From Glandiceps talaboti (lineage: Eukaryota > Hemichordata > Enteropneusta > Spengelidae), in contig NC_135550.1 of assembly GCF_964340395.1 (NCBI RefSeq), positions 15,664,484 through 15,709,483 on the forward strand: a stretch of DNA of 45,000 nt, read 5' to 3'. Shown piece after piece: positions 31,528-44,137 of this stretch. The position numbers and the translations under genes are program-made. The number at the start of each line of letters is the position of its first letter. Position 1 is the first letter of the stretch. The notes under the pieces were generated by a model that was given only the letters and a program-made list of their open reading frames with translations, had not been told where the DNA came from and searched no databases.

Positions 31528-34500
31528 ACACCCCAACAGATTATTTACTTTTTTCCCATCGATTGATATTGTGTTTTTTGCCGCACGCTTTTGAACCTTT
31601 TTTTTACACTTTGAAAACAAATTCTTGCTAATGATTGAAAAGTGACTATGTCTTATGTTTTTTTTTACTTTCATTAATATAATGTGCTTATATACTCTCA
31701 CTTCTATGATTTTCTCTCAGGACTCAACAATAAAAGCCAGCCCAGCCATTCAATACCGTAATCAGATACATGTACTCTTTAATGATGAATGGATTTTTTT
31801 TTGTAATTGGCCACAATCTCGCAAGCCCGATGATATTTTTGCTTGGGTGTGAGAAGGCGTAGCGTGGTTGCCTTAAAGAGGATATTACTTAATAGCGTTG
31901 TTAAAGACTCACTTAACAATACGTATATATATATATACATGTAACTCGGTGAGTATCAATCTGCTAAGACAGTGCTGTATACCGCAGTGGCAGAGCGTAA
32001 TAGTTTTGGTGGTACTGGAACTCTTTCTTGGTGTCACCGTCAATTCCTAACATATTTCGGCACTATTGATTCGCCTACACAATAGAATTGCCGATGAATA
32101 CTACTATATTGTTCAATTGTTACTACAGAGTGATGATACCCGGATGATATAGACGTAAATCTTTGATGCTACATACTGTTAGAAATATCCTGTTGGGGTA
32201 TTAACGACACTAAAATAAACGCAAAGTGTCACAGCATTCTGACTTTGTGGTTCATAGCACTACATACTACTACATACTGATGTTAAATTGATTGTGTTTT
32301 CAGAAACATTTGTCAATTTTGGCCATTTACACCATTCACGAAACGTAATTTAACACAGTGAATACACACAGAATTTAAATCCACGGAGAATGTCTGATGA
32401 TCGCACTATGCGTGAAACTCCGAGTTACAACCAAGAAAGAGTTCCAGTACTACCAAAACTATATATATATCAATTCAAAGCATGGTTTCACAGACGTGGC
32501 ACACCCGTCCTGCATAATTTACCAAATTGTAAGGTGAAAACTTTCTAAGGGGATTTCTCTTTTGGAGACTCACACATCCGTAGAAATGAAACATTCAAAT
32601 GAAAGATAACGATGAGGCGCAACCATCAGAGAAATGTCGGGTGGCCTCGCGTTTTCACGCCTGCATGATTTTTTTTTTACCACGGCCACTACTAGCCATT
32701 TCATTTGCGTGTTGTAGGCACAGTAGATGTTTCCGTAATTGATAAGGGGGTGGTGTTAATACCCCAACAGTATATTTCTAACAGTATGTAGCATCAAGGA
32801 TTTACGTCTATATCATCCGGGTATCATCACTCTGTAGTACAATAGAACAATATAGTAGTATTCATCGGCAATTCTATTACATGTGTAGGCGAATCAATAG
32901 TGCCGAAATATGTTAGGAATTGACGGTGACCGACGAAAAAAAAGAGAGTGGAACTCCTGGTATTCGAATCGTCAGCACTTTACACCATTCACGAAACGTA
33001 ATTTAACACAGTGAATACACACAGAATTTAAATCCACGAATATGCCCTACTTAACTCAGAATTCGTCGATTTTAACTGTACAAGTCTTTCCAACGCTCCA
33101 AAGGACAACATTCGCCATATCTAGCCCACGCCGAACTTTCGAAAATACACTCAACCTTTAAAAATCAAAATCTACACGCCCGGAAATATCGTAATCTTTG
33201 CCGAAACTAGTATTATTTGTTTATCAAAGCCCCTAATACATGAATAAATATGTAGCAATTCGATGTTGATCTAACTCATGTTTTATGAAATTTCAAGAAG
33301 TGTTCAGGCTTCCACACATATGCCAACTATAGCCAGTGTCTATGATCAATATGTCCGTAGTGATGTTTCATGAGCAATGTCGCTGACACCTGTTGGTTGC
33401 CATAGATACGATAGTCTGTGCTTGTATAAGACGTTAGAACATGTAGGTTAGAGAAATGTGATAATATAGAACACGCACACCGCCACAGACACACACACAG
33501 ACACACACACACACACTTATGAATTTTAAAGTGGCACAATTGTACACAAACTACAAACTATAGTTTTAATTATATTTAATTTCTGAGTATTAATTTGCCT
33601 TCTAAGATCATAATATTCTCTAAAACCTTTCTACTATCTTAGTACTGTAACAGTTCCTAGTCATTTCTCGACAAATCAAGGGATATTTGATTGAAATCGA
33701 ATCTATATCACATGGGCGGTGGCAGCGGCGGCAATCATCAAAGTGGACATGAATGGCCGGCGCAGCTAGTAGTGCTACATACTTCATGAATATATATATT
33801 CACTTCTGAAAAAATAAACACTTAGTAGGTTTATTTTGATGATCATGATAAATTAATAGATTGATCAGAGCAGCGCCATAACTAACAACATCAATATATA
33901 GCAAACAAATCGGAAAAGATGCTGCAGTATTTTATCTTCGACTTGTGTATTGCGTTTGGTCATGTGATAGTAGTGAATCACTTGGGACAATTCAAATCTA
34001 TTTCACAAAACAATATGAAGGGTGGAATAACAATAGTTGCTGCATAAATTGTCTCAAATTTATTCTTGTGCGCATATTCAGTTAGTCATTACAGCAATAT
34101 GAGGCTCGTGTTATCATGGGGATCATGAATAATTTCATTAACTAAGACAATGGAATCACGACTGATTAAAAAGATGCCATCCGCTAGCTTATTCTGACAA
34201 TTGAAGTTTTGGGAACGGACGAAGAACACTGCATCGAGCAAGTAAAAGTGAAGGTAGGGTTTACCACAATAATCTTTCATACATTTTCGTATTGAGATAT
34301 TTTTTTTAATTTTTTGACAATTGTCATTTCACTGATCGTGGGTCGTGCACAGTCTTATTCCTTTAAAGTTGTTTGGTATATTAATGATCTATATTGCTTC
34401 TTTTTACTCTATCTGTTATTGTGCCTATTAATTCAATTACACGTAATGTACCCGAGTGGTTCATATATAGTTATACCTTTGAGAACAACAAATCATAGAA

Positions 34501-34935
34501 GTGAGAGTATATAAGAACATTATATTATTGAAAGTAAAAAAAACATAAGACATAGTCACTTTTCAATCATTAGTAAGAATTTGTTTTCTAAGTGTAAAAA
34601 AAAGTTCAAAAGCGTGCGGCAAAAAACATAATATCAATCGATGGGAAAAAAAGTAAATAATCAGTTGGGGTGTATTAGGGACGAGATCGATAGTTTAATG
34701 TAGGATAACAAACTAAATTCCGATTTTACTGTGGGGTTTGGGGGGAAGGGTGTGAGTCGTTTTAATTCTCATCCCACAAAATCGATTTTACTTGTAATGG
34801 ATGTTTTGTACCCCTAGATATAAATATTTCTTTAGAAAATATTAAATTGTGTAATGGAAGAATGTTTGCCATAGTAAATACAGGACACTCAAATAAACAC
34901 AAAGTGTCAACAAAAGAACTATTATGTTTTTGCTC
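31528..34935. mobile_element. Nest of inverted and direct repeats around MITE copy 2
   Basis: 31528-31720 is an inverted copy of about 34484-34676, and the homology continues across MITE copy 1 into MITE copy 2 (about 34677-34930). This gives outer arms of about 600 bp and 450 bp. Inside, 32027-32206 is inverted relative to 32755-32935, 32003-32031 relative to 32434-32462, and 32205-32335 repeats an internal MITE segment. 32328-32382 recurs in direct orientation at 32979-33038. No transposase or polymerase frame was found. The pattern suggests successive insertions and fold-back duplications of non-autonomous elements. Confidence 0.65.
33478..33515. repeat. Short (CA)n tract
   Basis: A short, interrupted ACAC/CAGA run. 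The flanking 33050-34480 is otherwise AT-rich with no recognisable gene. Confidence 0.8.
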
Positions 34936-34961
34936 ACACCATGGACGTATAACCCACTTCC

Positions 34962-35199
<238 letters not shown>

Positions 35200-35718
35200 T
35201 ACACATAAAAGGTAAAGAGCGTACAGAAATAGATCAAACAGAACGAATTTTCATATTGATGATTTCATCTGACAACAGCAGCTGAACGCCAATATCAAAG
35301 GCCTTGTAAATGCACGTACAGCTCTATAGTGTTGGAATAAAGTATGTTTACGGAGAGTCAATAAGCCGTCACAATGATGTTCATGCTTCTCATAACGATT
35401 ATTGTTATATCTCACATTAGAAACAAACAAACACAGACACTGATAATACACACGGATACAAAATAATATATTTTGTCTTGTCTAATCTAACTTTTGATAT
35501 ATCAGTGATATTTACTTATTTTAATTGGGATAAAACGTAACATTTTCTATGTATATATGTATGTGTGTGTGCTATTAATTTCTGGATTCTTGCAATTGAA
35601 TTATAAAAAAATTCGTTGCAGGAGCGTAACAAAAACATTATGCTGCCCGATTGACTGTCTGTTTCCACCTTGTTTCTGTAACATCGTGTACACAGTGATT
35701 GTTACTTTATATTACTAA

Positions 35719-35953
35719 CAATGTGACATGGACAACTAATGAATCCGTGTCGTCTCCAGGCTTGGCTATTTCAGAATATGGATGCACGTGAAAGTACATA
35801 TCAGTGATCTAGTCATAGATATATAAATTCATGTGTATTTTTCACTTTTACTATTTCAAACAATTTATTAGTCTAGGGCTTTGGTAGAACGTCTGTAAAA
35901 GTCTTGATCAGATCTAGATCGGAGTCACAATGAGATATAATAATGGGTGTCTA
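35719..35953. repeat. 235-bp direct repeat, left copy, flanking a SINE
   Basis: The segment from CAATGTGACATGGACAACTA to AATGGGTGTCTA appears again, without any difference I could see, at 36471-36705. It is immediately followed by the SINE. It has no coding content. Confidence 0.95.
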
Positions 35954-36405
35954 ACCGGCTCCCTGTAGCGTAGTGGTTAGCGCACAGGATTAGCAGTCGG
36001 GAGGTCACGGGTTCGAATCCCACTGGAAACAGGGGATTTTTCTGTGACCGACCCAAACCCAGGGTGAGTGTTCTACAGACTCGATGGGTAGGCTGTATCA
36101 CTCAGCCGTGTCTCACTCACAAGACGAGTGCGAATTTGGGGGGACTCCTGGAGTAATGACTCGAAAAGTCGGGGGCGATTACTCACACGGAGCCCGCAGG
36201 TGCTATGTTTGCCGGGCCTGGGTGACTCTGGGATAGCCTGTGGACTGACTGGGAAAGCCTTGACAGTTCCACAGCAACGTGATATAGAGCGTGCTACATA
36301 GCCCTGTCACGTAGTCCCAAACCCGAATGGATCTCTGTAGCATTTGTGTTTGTTTGTATGTATTTGTCTGCATAACAGAAAATCGCTGGGAGGAATTCCC
36401 AGCAC

Positions 36406-36470
<65 letters not shown>
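35954..36470 (+). mobile_element. tRNA-derived SINE with poly-A tail
   Basis: The head is tRNA-like. An A-box-like TAGCGTAGTGGTTAGC begins at 35966 and a perfect B box GGTTCGAATCC lies at 36010-36020, about 44 bp apart, as in a pol III type 2 promoter. A body of about 390 bp follows, with GC-rich stretches and no coding frame, and the element ends in 58 A residues (36413-36470). The element is full-length in form. The source tRNA and the central-domain class were not identified. It sits exactly between the two 235-bp repeats. Confidence 0.9.
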
Positions 36471-36471
<1 letters not shown>

Positions 36472-36705
36472 AATGTGACATGGACAACTAATGAATCCGT
36501 GTCGTCTCCAGGCTTGGCTATTTCAGAATATGGATGCACGTGAAAGTACATATCAGTGATCTAGTCATAGATATATAAATTCATGTGTATTTTTCACTTT
36601 TACTATTTCAAACAATTTATTAGTCTAGGGCTTTGGTAGAACGTCTGTAAAAGTCTTGATCAGATCTAGATCGGAGTCACAATGAGATATAATAATGGGT
36701 GTCTA
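36471..36705. repeat. 235-bp direct repeat, right copy, flanking a SINE
   Basis: It begins directly after the SINE poly-A tail and repeats 35719-35953. After it the sequence continues as unique DNA (TCCTGGGGTTTGCC). Confidence 0.95.
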
Positions 36706-38508
36706 TCCTGGGGTTTGCCTATTTAGTCGGACAACGGCCAAATTTGGTTAGACTAATAAGTTACTCTGTGCTTGAAAGCATTCATTGTAGCATAGATCGA
36801 TCTTGGAGGGGAATCCAAGATCTATCATCGCAGCATGTTATGTCGCCCTATTAGCCAACAAAGAAGGCAGCATGTGCATGACAGGTCATATACTTGCCGC
36901 AGACTACTTTCTGTCGATCTGACCATACCATTGTAAACATAATAAGCACGTCACTCATTCGATATTGTTAATTTTTGGATTGCGAATAAAACTGACCACA
37001 ACATTCATTACTGATCATGAGATTCGCAGAGCGACTAGTAAAATGTACGAGCTCGTATATATAGGCTAGAATATCATGAGTGTGTATCTGCCCGCTGATT
37101 GGTAAGAAACAATACAAACTTTCAAAGGTCTGCGTTCTTCGCATATATAAAATATATAAATTCGGTGATAGAGACTTTCACTTTTGCAAATGTATTTTTA
37201 ATAGTTTGTGTCAGGAACTGAGGGCGCAACGCTGGTGTAAATATTGAAATTGCAAGGTTCAATTTGATAATGACGTAAATACGAATTCATGTAGGTATGT
37301 CATTATAGAAGTGCGTCAGAGTTGATTTAAGTTAATGTTTTTTTTCGATTGTTTCTTTTGTTATGCATTTTTCTTTATTTTTTTGCCAAAAGAAATTTAA
37401 ACATCTAACAATGCACTTGGTATTTGGCCTTTGTGATGTTAAACCATAGGCGTTGGTTAAACTCACTGTCATGCGTATAAATTAGTCGTGATAACTCATT
37501 TCGTTTTGAACACCTACGGACGTGTTTAATAAGACCACCTGTCATCTATCCTTGCTTTACAAGTACTTGCGATAAATACACTTTAGGGACATCCGATTGG
37601 GCCATTGTTATTATTCATTATAGTTGAGGAGATTAACATCAATTACCAACGCTTTTTAATTCCACCCACGCGAATAAGTTATAATGCATACTTAATTATC
37701 TTGTCCAGCAACGAGTTCATCTACGTTTTCTTTGTAACTGTAGCAGATTTCACCCCTGTAACAGGCTAGGTTCCGTGTCTGAGTTCATGTTTAAAGGTGC
37801 GAGTGAATTTTGTTTTTATATTTTGTATTTGATATAAAGATTTAGTTTTAATATTATACACGTAGAATCATTTACAGGTGTTTAAACTGGCGTTTAGCTG
37901 TACACATAACATGGAATGAAAAAGCAATGAATTTGCATTTGGTAGTGCGGACACCTATAATAATACGGGTTCTAAAATCAGTGCCTCCATTCCGAGTCGA
38001 CAAGAACACGTTGAATTTGTATATAAAACGTAATAATTCACGAGGCATGCCGTGAAATAGTCGGTAGTGATCATTGTGAGTGACAGTACACGTACACGAA
38101 CCAGCTTGTGCAACCATATTGAATATATAATGAGCACTGCATATATAAGAACAGGACTCGAAAACAAACATTCACTGAATATGTATATCTGACACCACAC
38201 TTCATGTACTTATGGATAAAATTGAGCACTTACTATTTGAAATATACAATATAGCTTTTTTAAGTTATTGAACACTTTGTAGCAAATATAGCTTTGGTTG
38301 ATTGATGTTGCAGGTATTGCAGGTTTGAAATTATAAACGAAAGTTAGCACGTTGTGGAAGAACCACAATCCCTCAATAAGGCTTAACAAAAATTAGGTTG
38401 GATGATTACCTCAAATATCCTGACAAGTAATTGTACATTATACAGCAACATTCTGTGTTTTTCTTCTGTCTGCTTCCAATTGTATTTCGCTGATTATGCA
38501 CTCATGTT
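36706..38508. other. Intergenic stretch without a recognised gene
   Basis: AT-rich unique sequence. Minus-strand frames near 37872-38200 overlap one another in different frames and show no domain or splice support. No repeats of note. Confidence 0.5.
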
Positions 38509-38908
38509 AGAGACGAGATCAATTGTTCAATACAGGATGAACAACAATTTTTTACAGGGTGGTGGTGGTGGTGGTGGTGGGGGGGGTTAATTGTAATGGA
38601 TCTGTTTTGTACCCCTATATGCACATATTTCTTTAAAAAATGTCGTCAAATTGAGAAATCATGATTTTCGCTATAGTAAATGCGTGTTACTAAAATAAAG
38701 TAGTGTCAACAAAAGAGTCTACTATTTTTCCTCATGACATACTCACTTTGTATTCACAGTACTGCATATTACTACATACTGATTTGAAATTGATTGTGCG
38801 GTCTGAAACAATTTTCAGTTTTGGCCTTATTGAGAAAAGGGGTAGGGGACTGAGGCCTAATTAAAAGAATTATTTTTTTATCCTACAATGAACTATTGAC
38901 CTCGTCCC
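38509..38908. mobile_element. MITE copy 3, about 400 bp
   Basis: The ends AGAGACGAGATCAATTG and ATTGACCTCGTCCCTTT are the same terminal repeats as in copy 1 at 31107-31524, and the interior (TTTTGTACCCCTATATG, TACTACATACTGATTTGAAA) matches it in reverse orientation. A GGT/G-run microsatellite at 38560-38588 has grown inside it. No coding frame. Confidence 0.75.
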
Positions 38909-39398
38909 TTTATATGTATGCAAATTGACGAAAACATCATAGTCTTCCAGCGTCGTGACTATTGCCATATATATCGGCTGAGTTGTAATCGTGGATATTT
39001 CGCTCACAAAATGAAAGAAAAAAATACCACTTTCAAAAAAGGGAACAAATATCATCATCAACAAAGTCAACAACAACAACAACAACAACAACTAACCAAA
39101 ACAAGTTTTATGTACTCTACACCCACCTGTGTTTGTACAGTTGATGAGCCTCCAAGTTTTGTAGAACATATCGATCGCCGAGGGCGCTAGTTTTAACTAC
39201 AAAAAAACATAACTAGGTGCATTTAAGGGGAGGAGGTGGGGGGGGGGCGCTAATGAGATAATGGGAGGGCACAAACAATTAGGGTGGTCGGGGAGAGGGC
39301 TTGAAATTATTTTGGTCTGGAAGGGGCTACGAAATATTTTGCTGATGATTTGAACAAAATGAAACCTTAGAGTGGTCGTTTACCGAGTACATGTGCAG

Positions 39399-39401
<3 letters not shown>

Positions 39402-39482
<81 letters not shown>
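39402..39482. repeat. (CT)n dinucleotide tract
   Basis: About 80 bp of CT are followed by CA-rich and CTCT-rich fragments to about 39560. A CAA run at 39068-39090 and a G run near 39696 lie nearby. No gene is apparent between 38910 and 39880. Confidence 0.95.
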
Positions 39483-39489
<7 letters not shown>

Positions 39490-39889
39490 GACACGTACAG
39501 AAACACACGCATATATGTAATATATAATCTCTCTCCCTCTCTCGCTCACACACACACTTGTAAAATGGTATTCAAGTATACTATTGAGTTCATTAATGTG
39601 TAAGGTATTAAATGTTATGCCTCTAAATGGCCTCTCTTGTGTACCGTTTACCGTATACCGTTTCTTTGCACATATGCAATTTTGTTTGTAGCGTGGGGGG
39701 GGGGGGGGTACGATCTTTGTTAGGTACATTTCGGGGTGAGGATGAAATGTTTTGAGAGCGCGAAGAGGCTGCGAAAGTTATTTTGACCAACATATTTTCT
39801 CCTCATCCCCCTGTCTGTAAATTCTGCTCGTTGCCTAAGGGTATGTGTAGTTGGTAGTATTCAACAAAATTGACAATCGAAATTATCAT

Positions 39890-40252
39890 TTAAACTGTCG
39901 AATTGAAAATGTACTTAATTTTGGTAATGTATTTAAATAAAACGCCAAATGATACACATTCATCCACGTAAATAGTGTAGGTAGCAATGTCATTGGCATA
40001 ATTTACATAATTTGCAAAGTACCAAGTGTTGACGACCAATGACGGAAATACGTACGTGGAATTTTCCGTGACAATGTGCCGGGATAGATAAACATTCATG
40101 TCATTATGATTTACATAAATGGTAATTTTCAACACCATGTGGCTCAGCAGACCGAGTACTGACTGTGCGATTTTGAAAACAACGTCCAGATACCTGACGC
40201 CAATGCGTACATTTTTCATCTCTTTACCGGGTAAAGATAAGCAGACGATCAC
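39890..40252 (-). CDS. Hypothetical 120-residue ORF, beta-rich, unassigned
   Basis: An uninterrupted frame reads FKIAQSVLGLLSHMVLKITI early, then LVVNTWYFANYVNYAND and TIYVDE. Alternating hydrophobic residues and the W-Y-x-A followed by IYVDE pattern faintly recall laminin-G/concanavalin-type beta-sandwich domains. It could be one exon of an unrecognised gene. No flanking exon was found, and no signal peptide is clear. Chance remains likely. Confidence 0.2.
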   Translation of the reverse strand: MIVCLSLPGKEMKNVRIGVRYLDVVFKIAQSVLGLLSHMVLKITIYVNHNDMNVYLSRHIVTENSTYVFPSLVVNTWYFANYVNYANDIATYTIYVDECVSFGVLFKYITKIKYIFNSTV

Positions 40253-41689
40253 GAATCTCGTTTACTTTTGTCTGTAGTAGGTAAGCAGAATGATTTATCT
40301 GTCAACAATCAACAGGTGTAGTCTCTGGGCAAATTTATATTGCGTGAACGTGACTACGTGCATGTATTACTCCGAGAAATGGTAAACACCAGAGGTCAAC
40401 AACCTCATACTGATTAGTCGATGAGACGTTCGGAGTGTATTATATCAACTTTCATCACCAGGGAGAACTTGATTTATTCAAAAAATCTTCGTGACGTGTA
40501 TGCGTGGATAATCACTCAGTGATCTAGCCTATTCCAGTACAGTATTTCCGGTTCTTTTCATCTAGCTAACTGATGCGGTTTCGTTAGACAGAGCAAGATG
40601 TAAATAAGATTATAAATCGCCTACAAATTATAACACTAGATTGGTAGGCGGTAGAAACTAAATATGGAACTTTCAATGTCAACGTATGCCTTCTGAACCA
40701 ATGTATTCATACTAATACCAGGGGTTTCACGTCTGAATTTCACAGCTTTTGAATACACACACACACTAAAAAGCAAAAATATTTTGTTCGGCCTTTCCAG
40801 GTGCACGACATTCTGCTCCCTGTTGTCAGAACAAATATTCCGTCTGCTTTTTGTGAAAAAATGTAATTTCTCCTTTGTACGTATAGAAATCATAATTTCT
40901 GAGAAATCGAACATGTATTGAACATGAAAAAGATACAACAAACAAGGCTGCTATTCAAAAACTCTACTCACAACAGAAATATTTATGCAGAATTCTGAGT
41001 CGAAGAGCTGAACAATACAAGTCAGGGTTTAATAGGGAATTTGGAATTTTAAGACGTCCAATGACTCCGATACTAATCACATGGAATAGTGAATAATACT
41101 ACCCCCCTGTTGTGTTTACTCGCAGTGGCATATCGGCATCATCGCGAAAACCGAGACATCTACCCCACAAGGTACGCAAGACGCCAGCAACCACGTAGTA
41201 GAAGATAGTGAGTATTATCTCGGGAGTCTATTTTGAAGATGTGTAGGCTGATAGTATCGAAATAAGTACACAAAATAAGTTATTTGGCAAAAACCGACAA
41301 AAAAAGAAGAAAAAGAAGAATGGATTTACCTGTTCTAAAACAATACATCAAAGAAATGCCCAGTAATTAAAACAATGCTAATTTCCTTTAATTGAGTAAG
41401 CCAACTTTGCGTTATTCACTTGTATTGCAATCACGCAATTGGAACAGGTATTTTGGGCAGACATTACGGGTGTTCAAATTAGGCATATGGGTCGAGCATC
41501 TCGCTGACCAGAGCATATTATTCCAGTCATGGACAGTGCCGTAAAATGGACAGTACCGTAAAAAATCTTGTTGTTTTACGACGACTTAGAGCCAACTCTC
41601 ACCTTTTCCCCAGTTCAAAGAGTCTAGGTCAGCCTGGCTAGGATTCGTCATATTTGTTCCCAGTGCAAGTGGGTGGTTAAGACCCAACA

Positions 41690-42290
41690 AACAATTTTAT
41701 TTTTATCTTTATCATTTTATTTATTCATTACTCTTCATCACAGGCAAAACGTGATTTACACAATATATTAACAATGGAACTAGACAAGACAGAAAAAACA
41801 TACATATCACAAAAAAGTAGCAACTAGCAAACAATAAAAATACAACTATAACAACAAAAGATAACCTGTGAATGGAATGAACAAACAGGTGCCGAGCACC
41901 TCTACTTGTGTCCAACCAACATAAAAAAATCAACTAAAATGAATTAACAGAGCAAATTTGCAAACACAGAAAATGATAACATAGACATTGACATCAACAA
42001 GTTTTGCAGTCACGACATTTACAAACAGACGACCATGTACAAAAAAACCCCAGATGGTTCAAAAGAATTCATAAATTTCTGGTGATAAAACGATGAAAGC
42101 TCAGATTTAAAAGCAGAGACACTCCCCACGTGTCTAATATCGTGACTGAGCAGATTCCAGAGGGGTACAATTCTATTAAAATATGAATTTTTAAATGACT
42201 CTGTCTGGGTAAAAATTGCCCTTTGAGTTTAAGTTTATCAGTCGAAAACCTTGTGTTGGGGGTAATCCCGTTCAACTGAGGCCACCGAAA
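41690..42290 (-). mobile_element. 5'-truncated LINE 3' end with reverse-transcriptase C-terminus
   Basis: On the minus strand, RWPQLNGITPNTRFSTDKL leads, after a one-base frameshift near 42220, into FKNSYFNRIVPLWNLLSHDI, then VGSVSAFKSELSSFY and a stop at 42019-42021. The FxNRIVPLWN block is a common signature at the end of ORF2 in several LINE clades. A 3' UTR of about 300 bp ends in an A-rich AATAAATAAAATGATAAAG-type tail near 41690. The copy lacks its polymerase core and is frameshifted, so it is inactive. Confidence 0.75.
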
Positions 42291-42299
42291 AATCGCTGC

Positions 42300-43832
42300 G
42301 TGAACGCATACAATAGGTTAAAATAATGAATACTCAAGGGTTTCCTAACACTATGTGTTGTTACAATAGAGTAGACGATTTACTATAACAATAAACGAAT
42401 TGTATCATACATTTTAAAATGAAATTATGTTAGAAAGCAATCTGATATACTATTTAACATGATGTCAAAACGCACAATTGTCTCAAAGCATATACCTTGC
42501 AATGCGATAAGAACAAAACTATGCATGGTTATTAACAATACATCTAACGTCTTATTCAACAGGTGATCCCGTCAAGCAGTTTTCCTGTCCATTTTGAATT
42601 CGTTTGAAGAAGAATTTGGAACCACTGAAAGGTAGACCCACCTCCTCCCTAAATTAATTTACATCCATGATGTATGCAATCGCTTTAATATTTCACCACG
42701 CTTTTAGTCGTGGAAATCACATGCTATATACAGCCAATTATACCATGCACAAGCCAAATTATTGTCTTTGAACAGAAAATATGGATTAGAGACCCTTGTC
42801 GTTCTACATATACGTCATCAGAGCCCGTGTCTACGTCACTGGTTCTGTGGTACTCGAAACGTTCCAAATCTCTGTTGATTTTTCCGATTTTTTTCATAAA
42901 TTATGCTTGGGGAAAGGCATAATTGTTTTATGCCCTAAAGATTCCTTCATTCGGCCGGAACATACTCCTAACTTGACGATTATGTCAATTCTCGTCTAGC
43001 GACTCGTAATGACAAGGCCCACTTAGGTTACTTGTACTTTCCTTGGCTGAACGAATTGGGTAATAATATCTAAATGTACACGCTAGTAGTTTTTTAAGAG
43101 TTTCAAACGAAACGGTACAACACGACAGGCAGTCACAATAAACTCGTTACAATATAGATTGCTTAGACTAAACTATTCCTCGCTGATCTGTTTTGGCATA
43201 ACCTTATATCACAAAAGATGCCCGCCTGTGAATACTCGAGACGGTATCATAATTTTTTTTATTGCAACACATTTAATGTGTCGTATACTTTACACCTTAC
43301 TAAACCAACTCTTGAATGTATAATATAATATAAAGTAAAGTGTCATTTTCCACAGCCTAAAGCCACAATCAATTTATCAAAATATATATTATAAAAGAAT
43401 GTGAGAAGGCAACAGGAAAAATAATACTTAATTTTGCAACGTATATCTGTCAAATTGATATAGATTTTTCACGACAATTTTTTTTATACGTTCCGAGAGA
43501 TTTAACCACATCTAGTCCTTCCATTGTCAAGATTCAAACAAAGGGCGAATGTTACTTACTGAATATTTTAAGTGATTCTTGTATTGATAAGGGATCTAGA
43601 TGACACACACAAAAAACATTAATAAATAAATGTACCGAATTAGTCTGACATGACCCCAAGTTACCAAAGTATGACACAATCTGCGATCAGCGACACATAT
43701 ATCCATCGAGTAACATGGCACTTGACTTGTAGCCAGAGCACAACATGACTTTTGACCTGTGGCATGTAGCAAGAATATGACATGACCCTTGCCTATGACA
43801 TGACTCACAACTTGTAGCCCGGGTGTATTATG

Positions 43833-43875
<43 letters not shown>

Positions 43876-44137
43876 CACAAAAGTCTATGTTAAACATAAG
43901 AGTTCATAATAAACTGATATAGCTTTTTGTCTGTTAACAATTAATTCATTATGTATAAATAAAACAAACGCTTGTCAATTATCCAGCATTACATTATAAT
44001 ATGCAAATTTTGTAATGAGTAATTGTAAGTTAACAGCGCAAAGTTACATGTTGTATTTTTGTATATATCAGCAAGTGATGACCAACAGTTACGTACTTTT
44101 ACAATTGTTCTTTCTCTGTTTTTCATTCTACCGATAG
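42300..44137. other. Intergenic stretch without a recognised gene
   Basis: Mostly AT-rich unique sequence. 43007-43066 resembles 15744-15800 (TGACAAGGCC, then CTTAGGT). A (GT)n tract lies at 43837-43872. Short plus-strand frames near 42710-43000 are mutually inconsistent and were not accepted. If the secreted-peptide gene at 44138 has a 5' non-coding exon, it may lie here. Confidence 0.5.
43837..43872. repeat. (GT)n dinucleotide tract
   Basis: A clean GT run about 265 bp upstream of the secreted-peptide exon. Confidence 0.95.

Noticed and set aside
35954-36030. A functional tRNA gene
   Set aside because: A and B boxes are present, but the 3' acceptor half does not pair as a tRNA and the segment continues into a SINE body with a poly-A tail.
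40636-40941. 101-codon minus-strand frame upstream of the frame at 39890-40252, as a possible second exon
   Set aside because: No convincing splice pair joins the two in a compatible phase and there is no recognisable domain.
42710-42999. Overlapping plus-strand frames of about 70 codons
   Set aside because: They overlap in different frames and have no domain, signal peptide or splice support.
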